The notes beneath the pieces are model-generated. The model did no database searches. It saw only the letters and a program-made list of their open reading frames with translations, and was not told the DNA's origin. Below, piece after piece: positions 8,690-16,850 of a DNA stretch of 64,000 nucleotides. The position numbers and the translations under genes were made by a program. Source of the DNA: Streptomyces sp. RB17 (lineage in GTDB: Bacteria; Actinomycetota; Actinomycetes; Streptomycetales; Streptomycetaceae). Numbering within the stretch: the stretch's first letter is position 1; the number at the start of each line of letters is the position of its first letter. The DNA lies in assembly GCF_009604455.1 (NCBI RefSeq), contig NZ_WEGL01000002.1, forward strand, positions 558,001 to 622,000. The letters run 5' to 3'.

Positions 8690-10102
8690 CCGGCGGCCAC
8701 CCGGTCGCCGCGCCGGGGCGGGTCAGCAGTGCGATCACGGCGGCGGTCGCACAGAGGGCCGTACCGAGGGCGAAGCAGTCGCGGAACGCGCCCGAGAGGA
8801 AGGAGCGGTACTCCTTCATGCGAAGAGAGTGACGGCCCCGAACCGCTGCTGGGCCACCGAGACGATCCCGACGAACAGCGACGCGCCCGGACCGGCGCCG
8901 AGCCGCCGGGAAGAATTCAGACCCCGGGGCAGCGCACCGCTCCCGGACCGCGCGAAGCCCACCGGCAGCGCGAGCACACCGCAGCCGAACGCGATCAGCA
9001 GCAGCGGCAGCAGCACCTGCGCGAACCGGTGGCCCGCGCCCGGAACGCCGAGCAGGACGCACCCCACGGCCGACACGGCGCACGCCCCGGCCACCGTGGC
9101 GCCGAGCCCGACGCGGGCCGTGAGGCCGGGCAGCACCAGACAGCCGAGCACCACCCCGGCGACGGCGGGCAGCAGGGCCCGGCCGACCTGCAGAGGGGAG
9201 AGGCCGCCGACGGTCTGCGGGGCCATGGTGAGGACGAGCACGGCACCGGACAGGCCGGCCGCCGGCAGCGCCGCCACCGCGTAGGCGCCGAACGTGGCCC
9301 GCTCCCGGTGCAGTCGGGCGAGCAGCTCCGGCATGCCCTCGCCCCGGCCGAACCAGCCCAGCACGGACGGCACCAGCGCACCGGCCACGGCGATGACCGT
9401 GGTCGCGGACCCGCTCCGGTCGCCGAGCCAGTCGGCGAACCGGGCCAGGAGGCCCAGCGGCACGACCGCCGGCGCGGCCGGCCCCACCCGGCGCCGGGCC
9501 GCCGGCTCGGGCGTGGACTCGGCCGGCGCCGGCGGAACCAGCAGCAGGAGCAGCGCCCCGGCGGCGGCCTGCACCAGAAGATCGTCTTCTCGGTCTGAGA
9601 GGCGTCCGCCAACAGGGCGCACGGCAGCAGCGCCGCCGGAGTGGCACAGGCGACGACCGCGAAGTGCACGTTGAGCGCCCGGTCCCGGTCCGGGCCTGCC
9701 GGATGTGTGGCGTCGATCAGGGCCAGCGCACCGGCCGTGATCGCCGCCGCCGCGATCCCCCGCACCGCACGCGAGGCCATCAGCACCCATGGGGCGGAGA
9801 ACACCGCGGGTGCCGCCGCGGCGACGCCCGACAGCGCCGGCCCGCCCATCACACCCGCCGCTGCCCGAAGGCCCTGCCCAGGGCTCCCGCGAGTACCGGC
9901 AGCGCGGCGAAACACACGCTGTACGCGGTCAGCAGCCAGGTCAGCCCGGTGAGGGCAGCCCCCGGTCCCTCGCGACCAACGGCAGCGCCACCGCGAAGGC
10001 CGTCGTGTCGAAGACCACCAGGAACTGGGCGACGGCCGGCAGCACCACCGCGAGGACGCTGCGCGGTATGCCGTTCGTGTGCGTTCCCCCGTGTGCGGCC
10101 AC
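8690..10102 (-). pseudogene. MFS (DHA2-type) transporter pseudogene with several frameshifts
   Basis: About 1.4 kb encodes, on the minus strand, all parts of a roughly 470-residue multidrug-type MFS protein, but split over successive frames. The N-terminus is at about 10102-9955 (VAQFLVVFDTTAFAVALP). Helix 2 is at 9955-9849 (GLTWLLTAYSVCFAALP, then TGA). Helices 3-5 lie at about 9849-9580 (WVLMASRAVRGIAAAAITAG). Most of the rest is at about 9570-8816 (VPSVLGWFGR, LQVGRALLPAVAG, then TGA). The last helix is at about 8816-8690 (GTALCATAAVIALLTRP). At least four frame changes are needed, so the gene is dead unless the assembly is wrong. The likely original start is GTG at 10102. Confidence 0.85.
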
Positions 10103-10269
10103 TCGGCTCGACCCCCGTGTCCCTCTTGGCACTTGTCCTGGACTGACTGCTTGTCAGAAGCCGGTGCGGCGGACCACCACGGCACCGCACTCGGCTGTTC
10201 GGGTGCTTTCCCGCTGCCGTACCGGTGTCGCTGGGGTGCGCCGGAGTCCGGTGGGGCGACTGATGAGTC

Positions 10270-11109
10270 ATGCAGAAGGATCAGTTGCTCAGCCGGCGCC
10301 GGATGCTCCTGGCCGGCGCCGCCGCGCTGGGGGCGGCGGGTAGCGCGGGGGCTTTCCTGGCGGGTGGCGCCGAGGACGGCGCCGGGACCGCCGCCCCCGC
10401 CCCCGCTCCCGGACCGCAGGCCCGTCAGGCGCTCAGGCCCTCCGCCTTCCGGCTCCAGCCCCTCACCGGGGACGCATCGCCGCGTGCCGCGCCGCACAAG
10501 CTGACGGTCCGCAAGGAGCCCATCCTCCGGATCTCCGGGCGCGGACGCCGGATGATGCTGACCTTCGACGACGGTCCCGACCCGGACTACACCCCGCACA
10601 TCCTCGACACCCTCGCCAAGTACGACGTGCGGGCCATGTTCTTCGTGTGCGGCGAGTGCGTCGTCGAGCACAGGGAACTGCTGGCCCGGATGGCCGACGA
10701 AGGCCATGTCGTCGGCAACCACACCTGGACCCATCCGCTGCTGCCGACCCTCGACCGCAAGCAGATCCGCTCCGAGATGAAGCGGACCAGCGATGTCATC
10801 GAGGACGCCTACGGCGAGCGCCCGCAGTGGTTCCGCGCTCCCTACGGCGCCTGGAACCGGGCCGCGTTCCAACTGGGCGCCGAGCTGGGCATGGAGCCGA
10901 TGGCCTGGACGGTCGACACCACCGACTGGACGGAGCCCGGCACCGGCACCATCGTCGACCGGGTGGAGAGCGGCGCCGCCCCCGGCGTGGTGGTGCTCTC
11001 CCACGACGCCGGGGGCGACCGGTCGCAGACCGTCCGTGCGATCCGCACATGGCTGCCCCATCTCCTGGACTCCGGATATCACATGACCGTGCCGACCCGG
11101 CGCGTGTGA
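10270..11109 (+). CDS. Secreted polysaccharide deacetylase (NodB domain), Tat signal
   Basis: A 279-residue carbohydrate esterase family 4 enzyme, expected to remove N-acetyl groups from peptidoglycan or chitin-like chains outside the cell. It opens with a twin-arginine signal (SRRRMLLAGAAALG). After a Pro/Ala linker comes the NodB fold with every catalytic motif: TFDDGPDP (residues 98-105), the zinc-ligand HTWTH (151-155), RAPYG, DTTDW and LSHD. The ATG at 10270 has only a weak Shine-Dalgarno. It lies between a dead MFS gene and a convergent sortase gene. Confidence 0.92.
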   Translation: MQKDQLLSRRRMLLAGAAALGAAGSAGAFLAGGAEDGAGTAAPAPAPGPQARQALRPSAFRLQPLTGDASPRAAPHKLTVRKEPILRISGRGRRMMLTFDDGPDPDYTPHILDTLAKYDVRAMFFVCGECVVEHRELLARMADEGHVVGNHTWTHPLLPTLDRKQIRSEMKRTSDVIEDAYGERPQWFRAPYGAWNRAAFQLGAELGMEPMAWTVDTTDWTEPGTGTIVDRVESGAAPGVVVLSHDAGGDRSQTVRAIRTWLPHLLDSGYHMTVPTRRV

Positions 11110-11147
11110 CCGTCTCCCGGCTCTTCGCCCGCCCGGCCGCGGTGGCC

Positions 11148-11819
11148 TCAGCTCACCGCGACCAGGCGGGCGAAGACGACGACGTTCCCGTCATAACCGT
11201 TCTGCTTGGAAAAACCGCCACCGCAGGTGATGACCCGCAGTTCCGGTGTTCCCTTCGAGCCGTACACGCGGTCGCCCGGAAAACCGCTCTTGGAGAAGAC
11301 CTCGACGCCATAGGTCTCGAACACCGCGGTCTTTCCGTCCTTGCGCAGGATCTCGATCCGGTTTCCCTTCCGCAGCGCCCCGAGTCCGTAGAAGACGGCG
11401 GGGCCACGCCTGTTGTCGACGTGCCCGACGACGACGGCGGTGCCCTTCTCGCCGGGCGAGACCGCACCGGTGAACCAGCCCGCCAGATCGGGGTCGTCCG
11501 GCGGCGGCGCGGCGACCCAGCCGGCCGCGTCCAGGCCGACGGGCATGAGCGGCGCGTTCACCCGGATCGCGGGGATGCGGACCCGGTCGGCCGCGGAGAA
11601 CCCGAGCGGCTTCGGAGCCGTGGAGAGCGTGCCCGAGCCGCCGCGGCTGTCCGGGGCCACCGCCGAGGCAGGCTGCGGCGGACCGATGTCGAACTCCCCC
11701 GAACCATTTCGAATGAGCGCCACACCGGTCAGCAGAACAAGCGCCATCACGCCCCACGGAGCGCGCTTCCTCCGCCGTTCCTCCTCTTCGGCAAGCTCGG
11801 ACAGCTCGGACGCAGACAT
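11148..11819 (-). CDS. Class F sortase
   Basis: A 223-residue membrane-anchored cysteine transpeptidase that would attach or process surface proteins. It has a charged cytoplasmic N-terminus, one transmembrane helix (residues 30-38 core, VMALVLLTGVALI), a linker, and a sortase barrel with the catalytic triad visible: His133 (VVVGHVDN), Cys199 (VITCGGG) and Arg218 (VVVFARL). GAGGGGAAGG precedes the ATG at 11819. It is divergent from a secreted Asp/Gly-rich protein with a C-terminal membrane helix and basic tail, a plausible substrate. The exact sorting motif is not identified. Confidence 0.9.
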   Translation of the reverse strand: MSASELSELAEEEERRRKRAPWGVMALVLLTGVALIRNGSGEFDIGPPQPASAVAPDSRGGSGTLSTAPKPLGFSAADRVRIPAIRVNAPLMPVGLDAAGWVAAPPPDDPDLAGWFTGAVSPGEKGTAVVVGHVDNRRGPAVFYGLGALRKGNRIEILRKDGKTAVFETYGVEVFSKSGFPGDRVYGSKGTPELRVITCGGGFSKQNGYDGNVVVFARLVAVS

Positions 11820-12151
11820 TCGCCTTCCCCTCTCGACGCGGCCTCACCACGTCCATCACGCATGGGAAAACGCTAAATCCCGTGTGCGCGAAGGACGGAC
11901 GGGGCGAGTGGCGAACGGGTGGCCCACGGCCTGTGTGGTGCGCCATCCGAGTTGCCATTCATGGAAGATTTCTGACGGGCCGTGACCTGCGGAAATATCC
12001 GATTGTGTGCTTTTCGTGCGGTGTGTTGGCTCACCAGGACGGACGATTCTCGACATGCGGGCGTGTTCCGCGCGCCCGAGGGTCGTCGCGGGAGGCGTTT
12101 TCTCGCCGATCGACCGGGGACGGTTCCCGGGCGCCTCCCGCGGAGGATCAC
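11820..12151. other. 332-nt divergent intergenic region, sortase / surface protein
   Basis: No gene is visible. The region must hold the promoters of both flanking genes. A less GC-rich patch at about 11865-11882 contains, on the minus strand, TTTAGCGTTTTC, with TAGCGT a possible -10 for the sortase gene. A second relatively AT-rich patch lies at about 11955-12015. Nothing else recognised. Confidence 0.5.
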
Positions 12152-13009
12152 ATGCGAAACCAACGTGCCCTGGCGGCCGCGTGCGTCGCGGTCGCCGTGC
12201 TCGGGTTCGCCACCCCCGTGGCCGTCGCGGACGGCGCAGGCAACGGTGGCAGCCCGTCCGACAACCACGCGGGCGCCGGCCCGGACAACGGCAGCAGCGG
12301 CAACCTCAACCACCACGGTCACTTCGACGACAACGGGGACCTCGGCCGCGACCCGGGCCGCGGGGACGACTCCGGCAGGGGAGACGACAACTGGAAGGAC
12401 AAGGGCGACGACGAAGGGAACGGCGGCCGGAGCGACGACAACTGGAAGGACAAGGGCGACGACACCGGGAACGGCCGGAGCGACGACCACGGGAACGAAG
12501 GCCGGGGTGACGACTCCGGTGCCCGGGGCGACGACTCCGGCGGCCGGAGTGGCGACTCCGCCCGGGAGGACGACTTCGGCGATCGTGGCGACGACTTCGG
12601 CGGCCGTGAGCACGGTGGCCCGCGGAACATCGTCGCCAAGCCCCACGTGCTCCCGGCCGGCGGCCGGCTCGCCGTCACCGTGGACGGCTGCCACGGCGGC
12701 ACCATGTCCTCCCCCGCCTTCTCCACCACCCAGTTCGACGAGTTCAGCGGCGACACCGTGCGCGGCACCATCGACGTCGACCACCACGCCCCTCCGGGCC
12801 GGTACGACATCAAGGTCCGCTGTGGCGGAAGAACCTTGATCCGCCCGGCCGCGTTCACCGTGCTCGGCGGCGTCCAGGGCGGTGTCGGCGGCGGCCGGTC
12901 CACCGGTGCCACACCGGTCGACATGTCCATCGGCGCCGGACTCGTGACCTTGTCGGTCGTCGGGGGCGGCGCGTTCTGGGTGCGCCGCCGGAACGAGAAG
13001 CGAAGCTGA
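12152..13009 (+). CDS. Secreted Asp/Gly-rich surface protein with C-terminal membrane anchor
   Basis: A 285-residue protein with a Sec signal peptide (residues 1-27, ending around AVAVADG). A low-complexity region follows (about 30-155) full of Asp, Gly, Arg and Asn, including two copies of DDNWKDKGDD and several RGDD/RGDDS elements. Then comes a compact domain (about 160-235; PHVLPAGGRLAVTVDGC, GRYDIKVRCGG), a hydrophobic helix (IGAGLVTLSVVGGGAFWV) and a basic tail RRRNEKRS. That ending resembles a cell-wall sorting signal, but no LPXTG or LAXTG motif is present. GGAGG at 12142 supports the start. Divergence from the class F sortase suggests a substrate-enzyme pair. The acidic repeats may bind cations (inference). 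Confidence 0.8.
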   Translation: MRNQRALAAACVAVAVLGFATPVAVADGAGNGGSPSDNHAGAGPDNGSSGNLNHHGHFDDNGDLGRDPGRGDDSGRGDDNWKDKGDDEGNGGRSDDNWKDKGDDTGNGRSDDHGNEGRGDDSGARGDDSGGRSGDSAREDDFGDRGDDFGGREHGGPRNIVAKPHVLPAGGRLAVTVDGCHGGTMSSPAFSTTQFDEFSGDTVRGTIDVDHHAPPGRYDIKVRCGGRTLIRPAAFTVLGGVQGGVGGGRSTGATPVDMSIGAGLVTLSVVGGGAFWVRRRNEKRS

Positions 13010-13075
13010 CGCCCCGTCCCGCGCCCTTGGCTCACCCGAGCCGCCGGCTCGCGCGGGGAACACCGGGACGACCGC

Positions 13076-13116
13076 ACACCCGTGCCCTCGGAACAGCGCG
13101 AACCGGGCACGGGTGT
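13076..13116. terminator. Bidirectional hairpin terminator
   Basis: A perfect 12-bp stem (ACACCCGTGCCC / GGGCACGGGTGT) with a 17-nt loop lies between two convergent genes, the surface protein (+) and the DUF4239 gene (-). There is no U-tract, as is usual in Streptomyces. Confidence 0.8.
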
Positions 13117-13153
13117 ACGGTCGTTCAAGGGGCGACGCCCCCGGGGCGGGGGA

Positions 13154-13918
13154 CTAGCCGGTGACGCCCGGGAACAGATTCGTGAACGGTTCCGCGGTCA
13201 CCGCGATGCCCCGGCTGAAGGGGGCGTCGAAGTCCCAGATGAGGAACAGCATGAACGCGATGGTCGCGGAGAACAGGCCCGCCAGGACCAGTTCGCGACC
13301 GGTGCGCCGGATCTGCAGCGCGAACACCATGCCGACGGTGACCAGCGCCCCGGTGAGCAGGCCCCACCACACCACCGGCGGCATGGTGGCCCCGGTGGAG
13401 TCGGCGCGGGCGTTGCGCGCCTGGTCGGCGGCGGTCATCTGGTCCAGCAGCGGCTGGTAGGCCTGCGCCTCGAAGTCGTTCTTCGGCCGGTAGTCGGTGA
13501 CGTCCTGACGGACCTTCTGCAGCAGTTGGGTGCCGCGGTCGGTGACGCGCTCGTCGTGGGACATCGTCCGCCACTCGTGGTGGACGACGTAGGAGACATA
13601 GGTGTTGACATCGGCCCGGATCCGGTCACGGACGTCCGGCGGGTAGACCCGGACCCGCTCCGAGATCTCGTGCAGCGCCTGGGCCTCGGACTGCACATGG
13701 TCCTGGGCGGAGCTGCGGGCCTCCCACACGCCCGCGATGGCGAGGCCCAGGACGATCGCGTACACGACGCCGATCCACATCGTCATGTACTCGATGACGT
13801 CCGGGGTCTCGCTGGGATCCTCGTCCTCGGGGGCGCGTTTGTGCCGTACGAAGGTGACGACCACCACCACGGCGCAGGCCGCCAGCATCGCGAGGACGAG
13901 AACAAGCCAATCCGGCAA
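13154..13918 (-). CDS. DUF4239 (bestrophin-like) membrane protein
   Basis: A 254-residue membrane protein of the DUF4239 family: an N-terminal helix (LVLVLAMLAACAVVVVVTFV), a second helix (MWIGVVYAIVLGLAIAGVW), a long soluble helical middle (about 75-180), then two C-terminal helices (VVWWGLLTGALVTVGMVFAL; LVLAGLFSATIAFMLFLIW). The function of the family is unknown. The start is TTG at 13918 with GGAGG 6 nt upstream. It lies 33 nt downstream of the Pro/Thr-rich gene and is probably co-transcribed with it. Confidence 0.85.
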   Translation of the reverse strand: MPDWLVLVLAMLAACAVVVVVTFVRHKRAPEDEDPSETPDVIEYMTMWIGVVYAIVLGLAIAGVWEARSSAQDHVQSEAQALHEISERVRVYPPDVRDRIRADVNTYVSYVVHHEWRTMSHDERVTDRGTQLLQKVRQDVTDYRPKNDFEAQAYQPLLDQMTAADQARNARADSTGATMPPVVWWGLLTGALVTVGMVFALQIRRTGRELVLAGLFSATIAFMLFLIWDFDAPFSRGIAVTAEPFTNLFPGVTG

Positions 13919-13951
13919 CGGATACCTCCAGAAGGTGAGCGGGCCGGCGCG

Positions 13952-14509
13952 TCAGCGCGGGCGCAGGGCCGCGACCGCGACGATCGCGGGCACGGTGATG
14001 AGCAGGACGTAGGTGACCGGCGTGGTGGGGTCGGGCGCGACATGTGGGGCCGGGTGCGGGTGGTACGCCGGATAGCTCACCGGCGTCGCCGACGGCCGCG
14101 GAGTGAGCTTCGGCTTGGGCGTCGGGGCGGGCGTGGGGGGAGGGGTGGGCGTCGGTGTCGGCCGCGGTGCCGGCGGTGCCGGGGCGGGCCGGGCCGGCGG
14201 CCTCGGTCTCGGGGTGGGCTTCGGTGTCGGGCGTGGCGTCGGCGTCGGCTTCGGCGGTGGTAGGGGCGGGGGCGTCGGCGTCGGCGTCGGTGTGGGCGTG
14301 GGTGGGCACGGGGGCGGGGTGGGGGTCGGACAGGGCGGCGGGGTCGGCCAGTGGTCGCCGCCGGCGTAGGCCACCGCCACCGAGCCGTCCGGCCCCGTGG
14401 AGGCGTACGCACAGGCGTCGGCCGACGCGGCGCCGGCCGGGCAGCCCACCAGGGTCCAGGTCAGCGCCACCAGGGCCAACACCCGTGCGGCGGGCGCGCA
14501 GCGGGTCAC
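13952..14509 (-). CDS. Secreted Pro/Thr-rich membrane-anchored protein
   Basis: About 185 residues: a signal peptide (residues 1-26, LVALTWTLVGCPAGAASADA), a short Cys-containing region (ACAYASTGPDGSVAVAYAGG), about 100 residues of Pro/Thr low complexity (runs of TPTP, PKPTP, PRPRP), and a C-terminal hydrophobic helix (VTYVLLITVPAIVAVAAL) ending RPR. The design is a signal peptide plus wall-spanning stalk plus membrane anchor. GTG at 14509 is chosen; a GTG four codons upstream is possible. The cysteine near the signal end could make it a lipoprotein. The stalk DNA is a simple sequence likely to vary in length. It is in an apparent operon with the DUF4239 gene. Confidence 0.72.
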   Translation of the reverse strand: MTRCAPAARVLALVALTWTLVGCPAGAASADACAYASTGPDGSVAVAYAGGDHWPTPPPCPTPTPPPCPPTPTPTPTPTPPPLPPPKPTPTPRPTPKPTPRPRPPARPAPAPPAPRPTPTPTPPPTPAPTPKPKLTPRPSATPVSYPAYHPHPAPHVAPDPTTPVTYVLLITVPAIVAVAALRPR

Positions 14510-14821
14510 TTCGGGTCCATGCACGCGAAGATCATGGGGCCCGGAACCCGGTCGTACGCCGTAGTGCGTCCGGATTGCTCCGAAGGAAGGACATGAGGCG
14601 ATCAATGGTTTGACGCGAAGAAGAGCGTGATTGGTGCGATACACACGCCCGTACGGGCCCTGCGCGCCGGCGCCTGCGGCGCGCGGGTCACAGGATGCGG
14701 AAAGAAATTCCCGAAGAACTTCCCCTCCCCGTTGAACGCTCCGGCCCCCTCGGTGCGTACCCATGGCCGTGCGGCGGCGCGGCAGGCGCTGCAACATCCA
14801 GGCGAATATGGGGAGTTGGAC
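14510..14821. other. 312-nt divergent intergenic region upstream of the repeat lipoprotein
   Basis: No gene seen. It contains TTGACG at 14609-14614 on the plus strand, a good -35 hexamer for the lipoprotein gene, but no clear TANNNT at 17-18 nt spacing. A GCGCCGGCGCCTGCGGCGC inverted-repeat stretch lies at about 14661-14680. Confidence 0.4.
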
Positions 14822-15778
14822 ATGAAGACCTCCTGGCGGACCGCCTCACTGGTGGCCACAGCCGCTTCGGTGCTGGCGCTGACGACGGCGTGCGGTCAGG
14901 ACAACGGCACCACCCCGGCATCGGCGGCCCAGAACGTCGGCGCCACCGCGCCCGCGGGCAGCCCGACCACCGGAGCCGGCACCGGATCGGGCAACGGTTA
15001 CGGCGCCGACGGCAACCAGAGCACCGGCTCCCCGACCCCGGCCGCGCCCGCGGGCAAGCTGACCGTGGCCGCCAACGCCGACCTGGGCAAGGTGCTGACC
15101 GACGGCTCCGGCCTCACCCTGTACCGGTTCGACAACGACACCGCCGACCCGCCCAAGTCGAACTGCGACGGCGACTGCGCCAAGACCTGGCCGCCGGTGC
15201 CCGCCGACGACGCCACGGCCGGCGCCGGCATCGACAAGGCGCTGCTCGGCGAGGTCACCCGCGCCGACGGCACCAAGCAGCTCACCGTCGCCGGTTGGCC
15301 CGCCTACCGCTACGCCAAGGACGTCAACGCCGGAGAGGTCAACGGCCAGGGCGTCGGCGGCAAGTGGTTCGCGCTGGCCCCGAACGGCAAGAAGGCCTCC
15401 CTGGCCGCCCTGCCCGGTCTGTCCGTCCACAAGGACCCCAAGCTGGGCGACATCATCGTCGACAAGAACGGCATGACGGTCTACCGCTTCCTCAAGGACA
15501 AGGCCTGGCCGAAGTCCGTCTCCAACTGCACCGGGGCCTGCCTGGAGAAGTGGCCGGCCGTCGGCATCGTCAAGCCCGAGGACACCCAGGGCGTCAAGAA
15601 GAAGGGCCTGATGGGCTTCACCCGTCCCGACGGGGTCAAGCAGATGACGGTCAACTGCTGGCCGATCTACACCTTCTCCGGGGACAAGGCCCCCGGCGAC
15701 ACCAACGGTCAGGGCGTGGGCGGCACCTGGTACGCCGTCTCGCCCGACGGCAAGCCGGTCGGCGCACCGGGCAACTAG
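14822..15778 (+). CDS. SCO0930-type lipoprotein with duplicated secreted-repeat domain
   Basis: A 318-residue exported lipoprotein. The signal peptide ends in a lipobox (LALTTAC, Cys near residue 24). A Gly/Thr/Ser-rich linker follows, then two copies of the COG4315 repeat (about 80-190 and 200-315). Each copy pairs a GLTLYRF- or GMTVYRF-like strand with a Cys-containing motif (CDGDCAKTWPPV; CTGACLEKWPAV) and a GQGVGGKWFA or GQGVGGTWYA strand. The biochemical role of these repeats is unknown. GGGAG lies before the ATG. From memory, S. coelicolor SCO0930 has this architecture next to SCO0928 (rmdA), as here. A strong terminator follows. Confidence 0.85.
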   Translation: MKTSWRTASLVATAASVLALTTACGQDNGTTPASAAQNVGATAPAGSPTTGAGTGSGNGYGADGNQSTGSPTPAAPAGKLTVAANADLGKVLTDGSGLTLYRFDNDTADPPKSNCDGDCAKTWPPVPADDATAGAGIDKALLGEVTRADGTKQLTVAGWPAYRYAKDVNAGEVNGQGVGGKWFALAPNGKKASLAALPGLSVHKDPKLGDIIVDKNGMTVYRFLKDKAWPKSVSNCTGACLEKWPAVGIVKPEDTQGVKKKGLMGFTRPDGVKQMTVNCWPIYTFSGDKAPGDTNGQGVGGTWYAVSPDGKPVGAPGN

Positions 15779-15827
15779 ATCACCTCCCCAGGGTCGATCG
15801 CCCCGCCCGACCCGGAGCGCCACCGAA

Positions 15828-15864
15828 GGTCCGCCCCCTCCGCACCGCACGGAGGGGGCGGACC
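15828..15864 (+). terminator. Strong intrinsic-type terminator
   Basis: A perfect 15-bp stem (GGTCCGCCCCCTCCG / CGGAGGGGGCGGACC) with a 7-nt loop is followed by GTTGTTTG. It lies 49 nt past the lipoprotein stop and should separate that gene from the methyltransferase-rmdA unit. Confidence 0.9.
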
Positions 15865-16037
15865 GTTGTTTGTGCCGGAATCCGTTACACAGCGGGGTCA
15901 TACGGGCACTTGCCGCAGGCAGTGGCGGGGAACGGACGGTCAATTTCCGGTTTGGGTCGCTCCGTTGGCGGGCGATCAGTAGCCTCAGCTCGAACACCGG
16001 ATCGCCTGTCCCTGTCGCCTACGCCTTGGAGAGATAC

Positions 16038-16850
16038 ATGGAGCGCCCCGCCTGGGCCCCACGGAGCATCGACATCACGGTGCCGAGCGTCTCCCGGATC
16101 TATGACTACTACCTGGGCGGCTCGCACAACTTCGAGGTGGACCGGGAAGCGGCCCGCAAGGCGATGGGGTTCATGCCGGGCCTGCCCAAGATCATGCAGG
16201 CCAACCGGGCGTTCATGCGCCGTGCCGTGCGGTTCGCGGCAGGGGAGGGCATCACCCAGTTCCTCGACATCGGCTCCGGCATCCCGACCTTCGGCAACGT
16301 CCACGAGGTGGCCCAGGCGGCCGTACCGGGCGCGCACGTGGTCTACGTCGACCACGACCCGGTCGCCGTCGCGCACAGCCAGGCGGTGCTGGCCGGAAAC
16401 GACGACGCGGACGTGGTCGCCGCGGACCTGCGCAAGCCCCAGGAGATCCTCTCCAGCCCCCAGACGGAGCGGCTGATCGACCTGAACCGCCCGGTCGCCG
16501 TCCTCCTCGTTGCCATACTGCATTTCGTGGAAGACGCGGACGACCCCTACGGTGCGGTTGCCGAGCTGCGCGACGCGCTCGCGCCCGGCAGCCTGCTGAT
16601 CCTCACGCATGCCTCGTACGAGGGAATCCCGCTGCCCGCCGAGCGGGCCGAGGGCGCGGTGGACGTATACAAGGACATTCGCAATCCGCTCATCATGCGC
16701 TCGCGCGACGAGATCGCGCGGTTCTTCGAGGGGTACGACATGGTGGAACCCGGACTGGTGCCGATGCCGCACTGGCGGCCGGAGTCGGCACCGGACGACG
16801 AGGACCCGTTCGCCTTCTCCGGATTCGGCGGCGTGGGGCGTACGGCGTGA
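16038..16850 (+). CDS. SAM-dependent methyltransferase, DUF574 (SAM_MT) family
   Basis: A 270-residue protein of the actinobacterial SAM_MT/DUF574 family (Pfam PF04672). Recognisable blocks are VSRIYDYYLGGSHNFEVDR near the N-terminus, QFLDIGSGIPTFGNVHE (the SAM-binding glycine loop, about residues 75-91), VVYVDHDPVAVAH, and VAVLLVAILHFVED. Substrates of this large Streptomyces-expanded family are unknown. GGAGAG precedes ATG 16038. Its TGA overlaps the GTG of rmdA (GTGA), so the two are translationally coupled and likely act in one pathway. Confidence 0.9.
   Translation: MERPAWAPRSIDITVPSVSRIYDYYLGGSHNFEVDREAARKAMGFMPGLPKIMQANRAFMRRAVRFAAGEGITQFLDIGSGIPTFGNVHEVAQAAVPGAHVVYVDHDPVAVAHSQAVLAGNDDADVVAADLRKPQEILSSPQTERLIDLNRPVAVLLVAILHFVEDADDPYGAVAELRDALAPGSLLILTHASYEGIPLPAERAEGAVDVYKDIRNPLIMRSRDEIARFFEGYDMVEPGLVPMPHWRPESAPDDEDPFAFSGFGGVGRTA

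Noticed and set aside
4722..9647. A 1641-codon open frame on the minus strand antisense to lysX
   Set aside because: It is open only because of GC-rich codon bias opposite a well-conserved gene; its sequence is low-complexity Gly/Ala/Gln/Asp. Only its last part (4722-5201, USP) and a short piece near 8700-8816 (MFS pseudogene) are real.
14103..14369. Plus-strand Gly/Val-rich frame (GVGVGVG) as a gene
   Set aside because: Reverse complement of the Pro/Thr stalk of the minus-strand gene, which has a signal peptide and membrane anchor and therefore is the real one.
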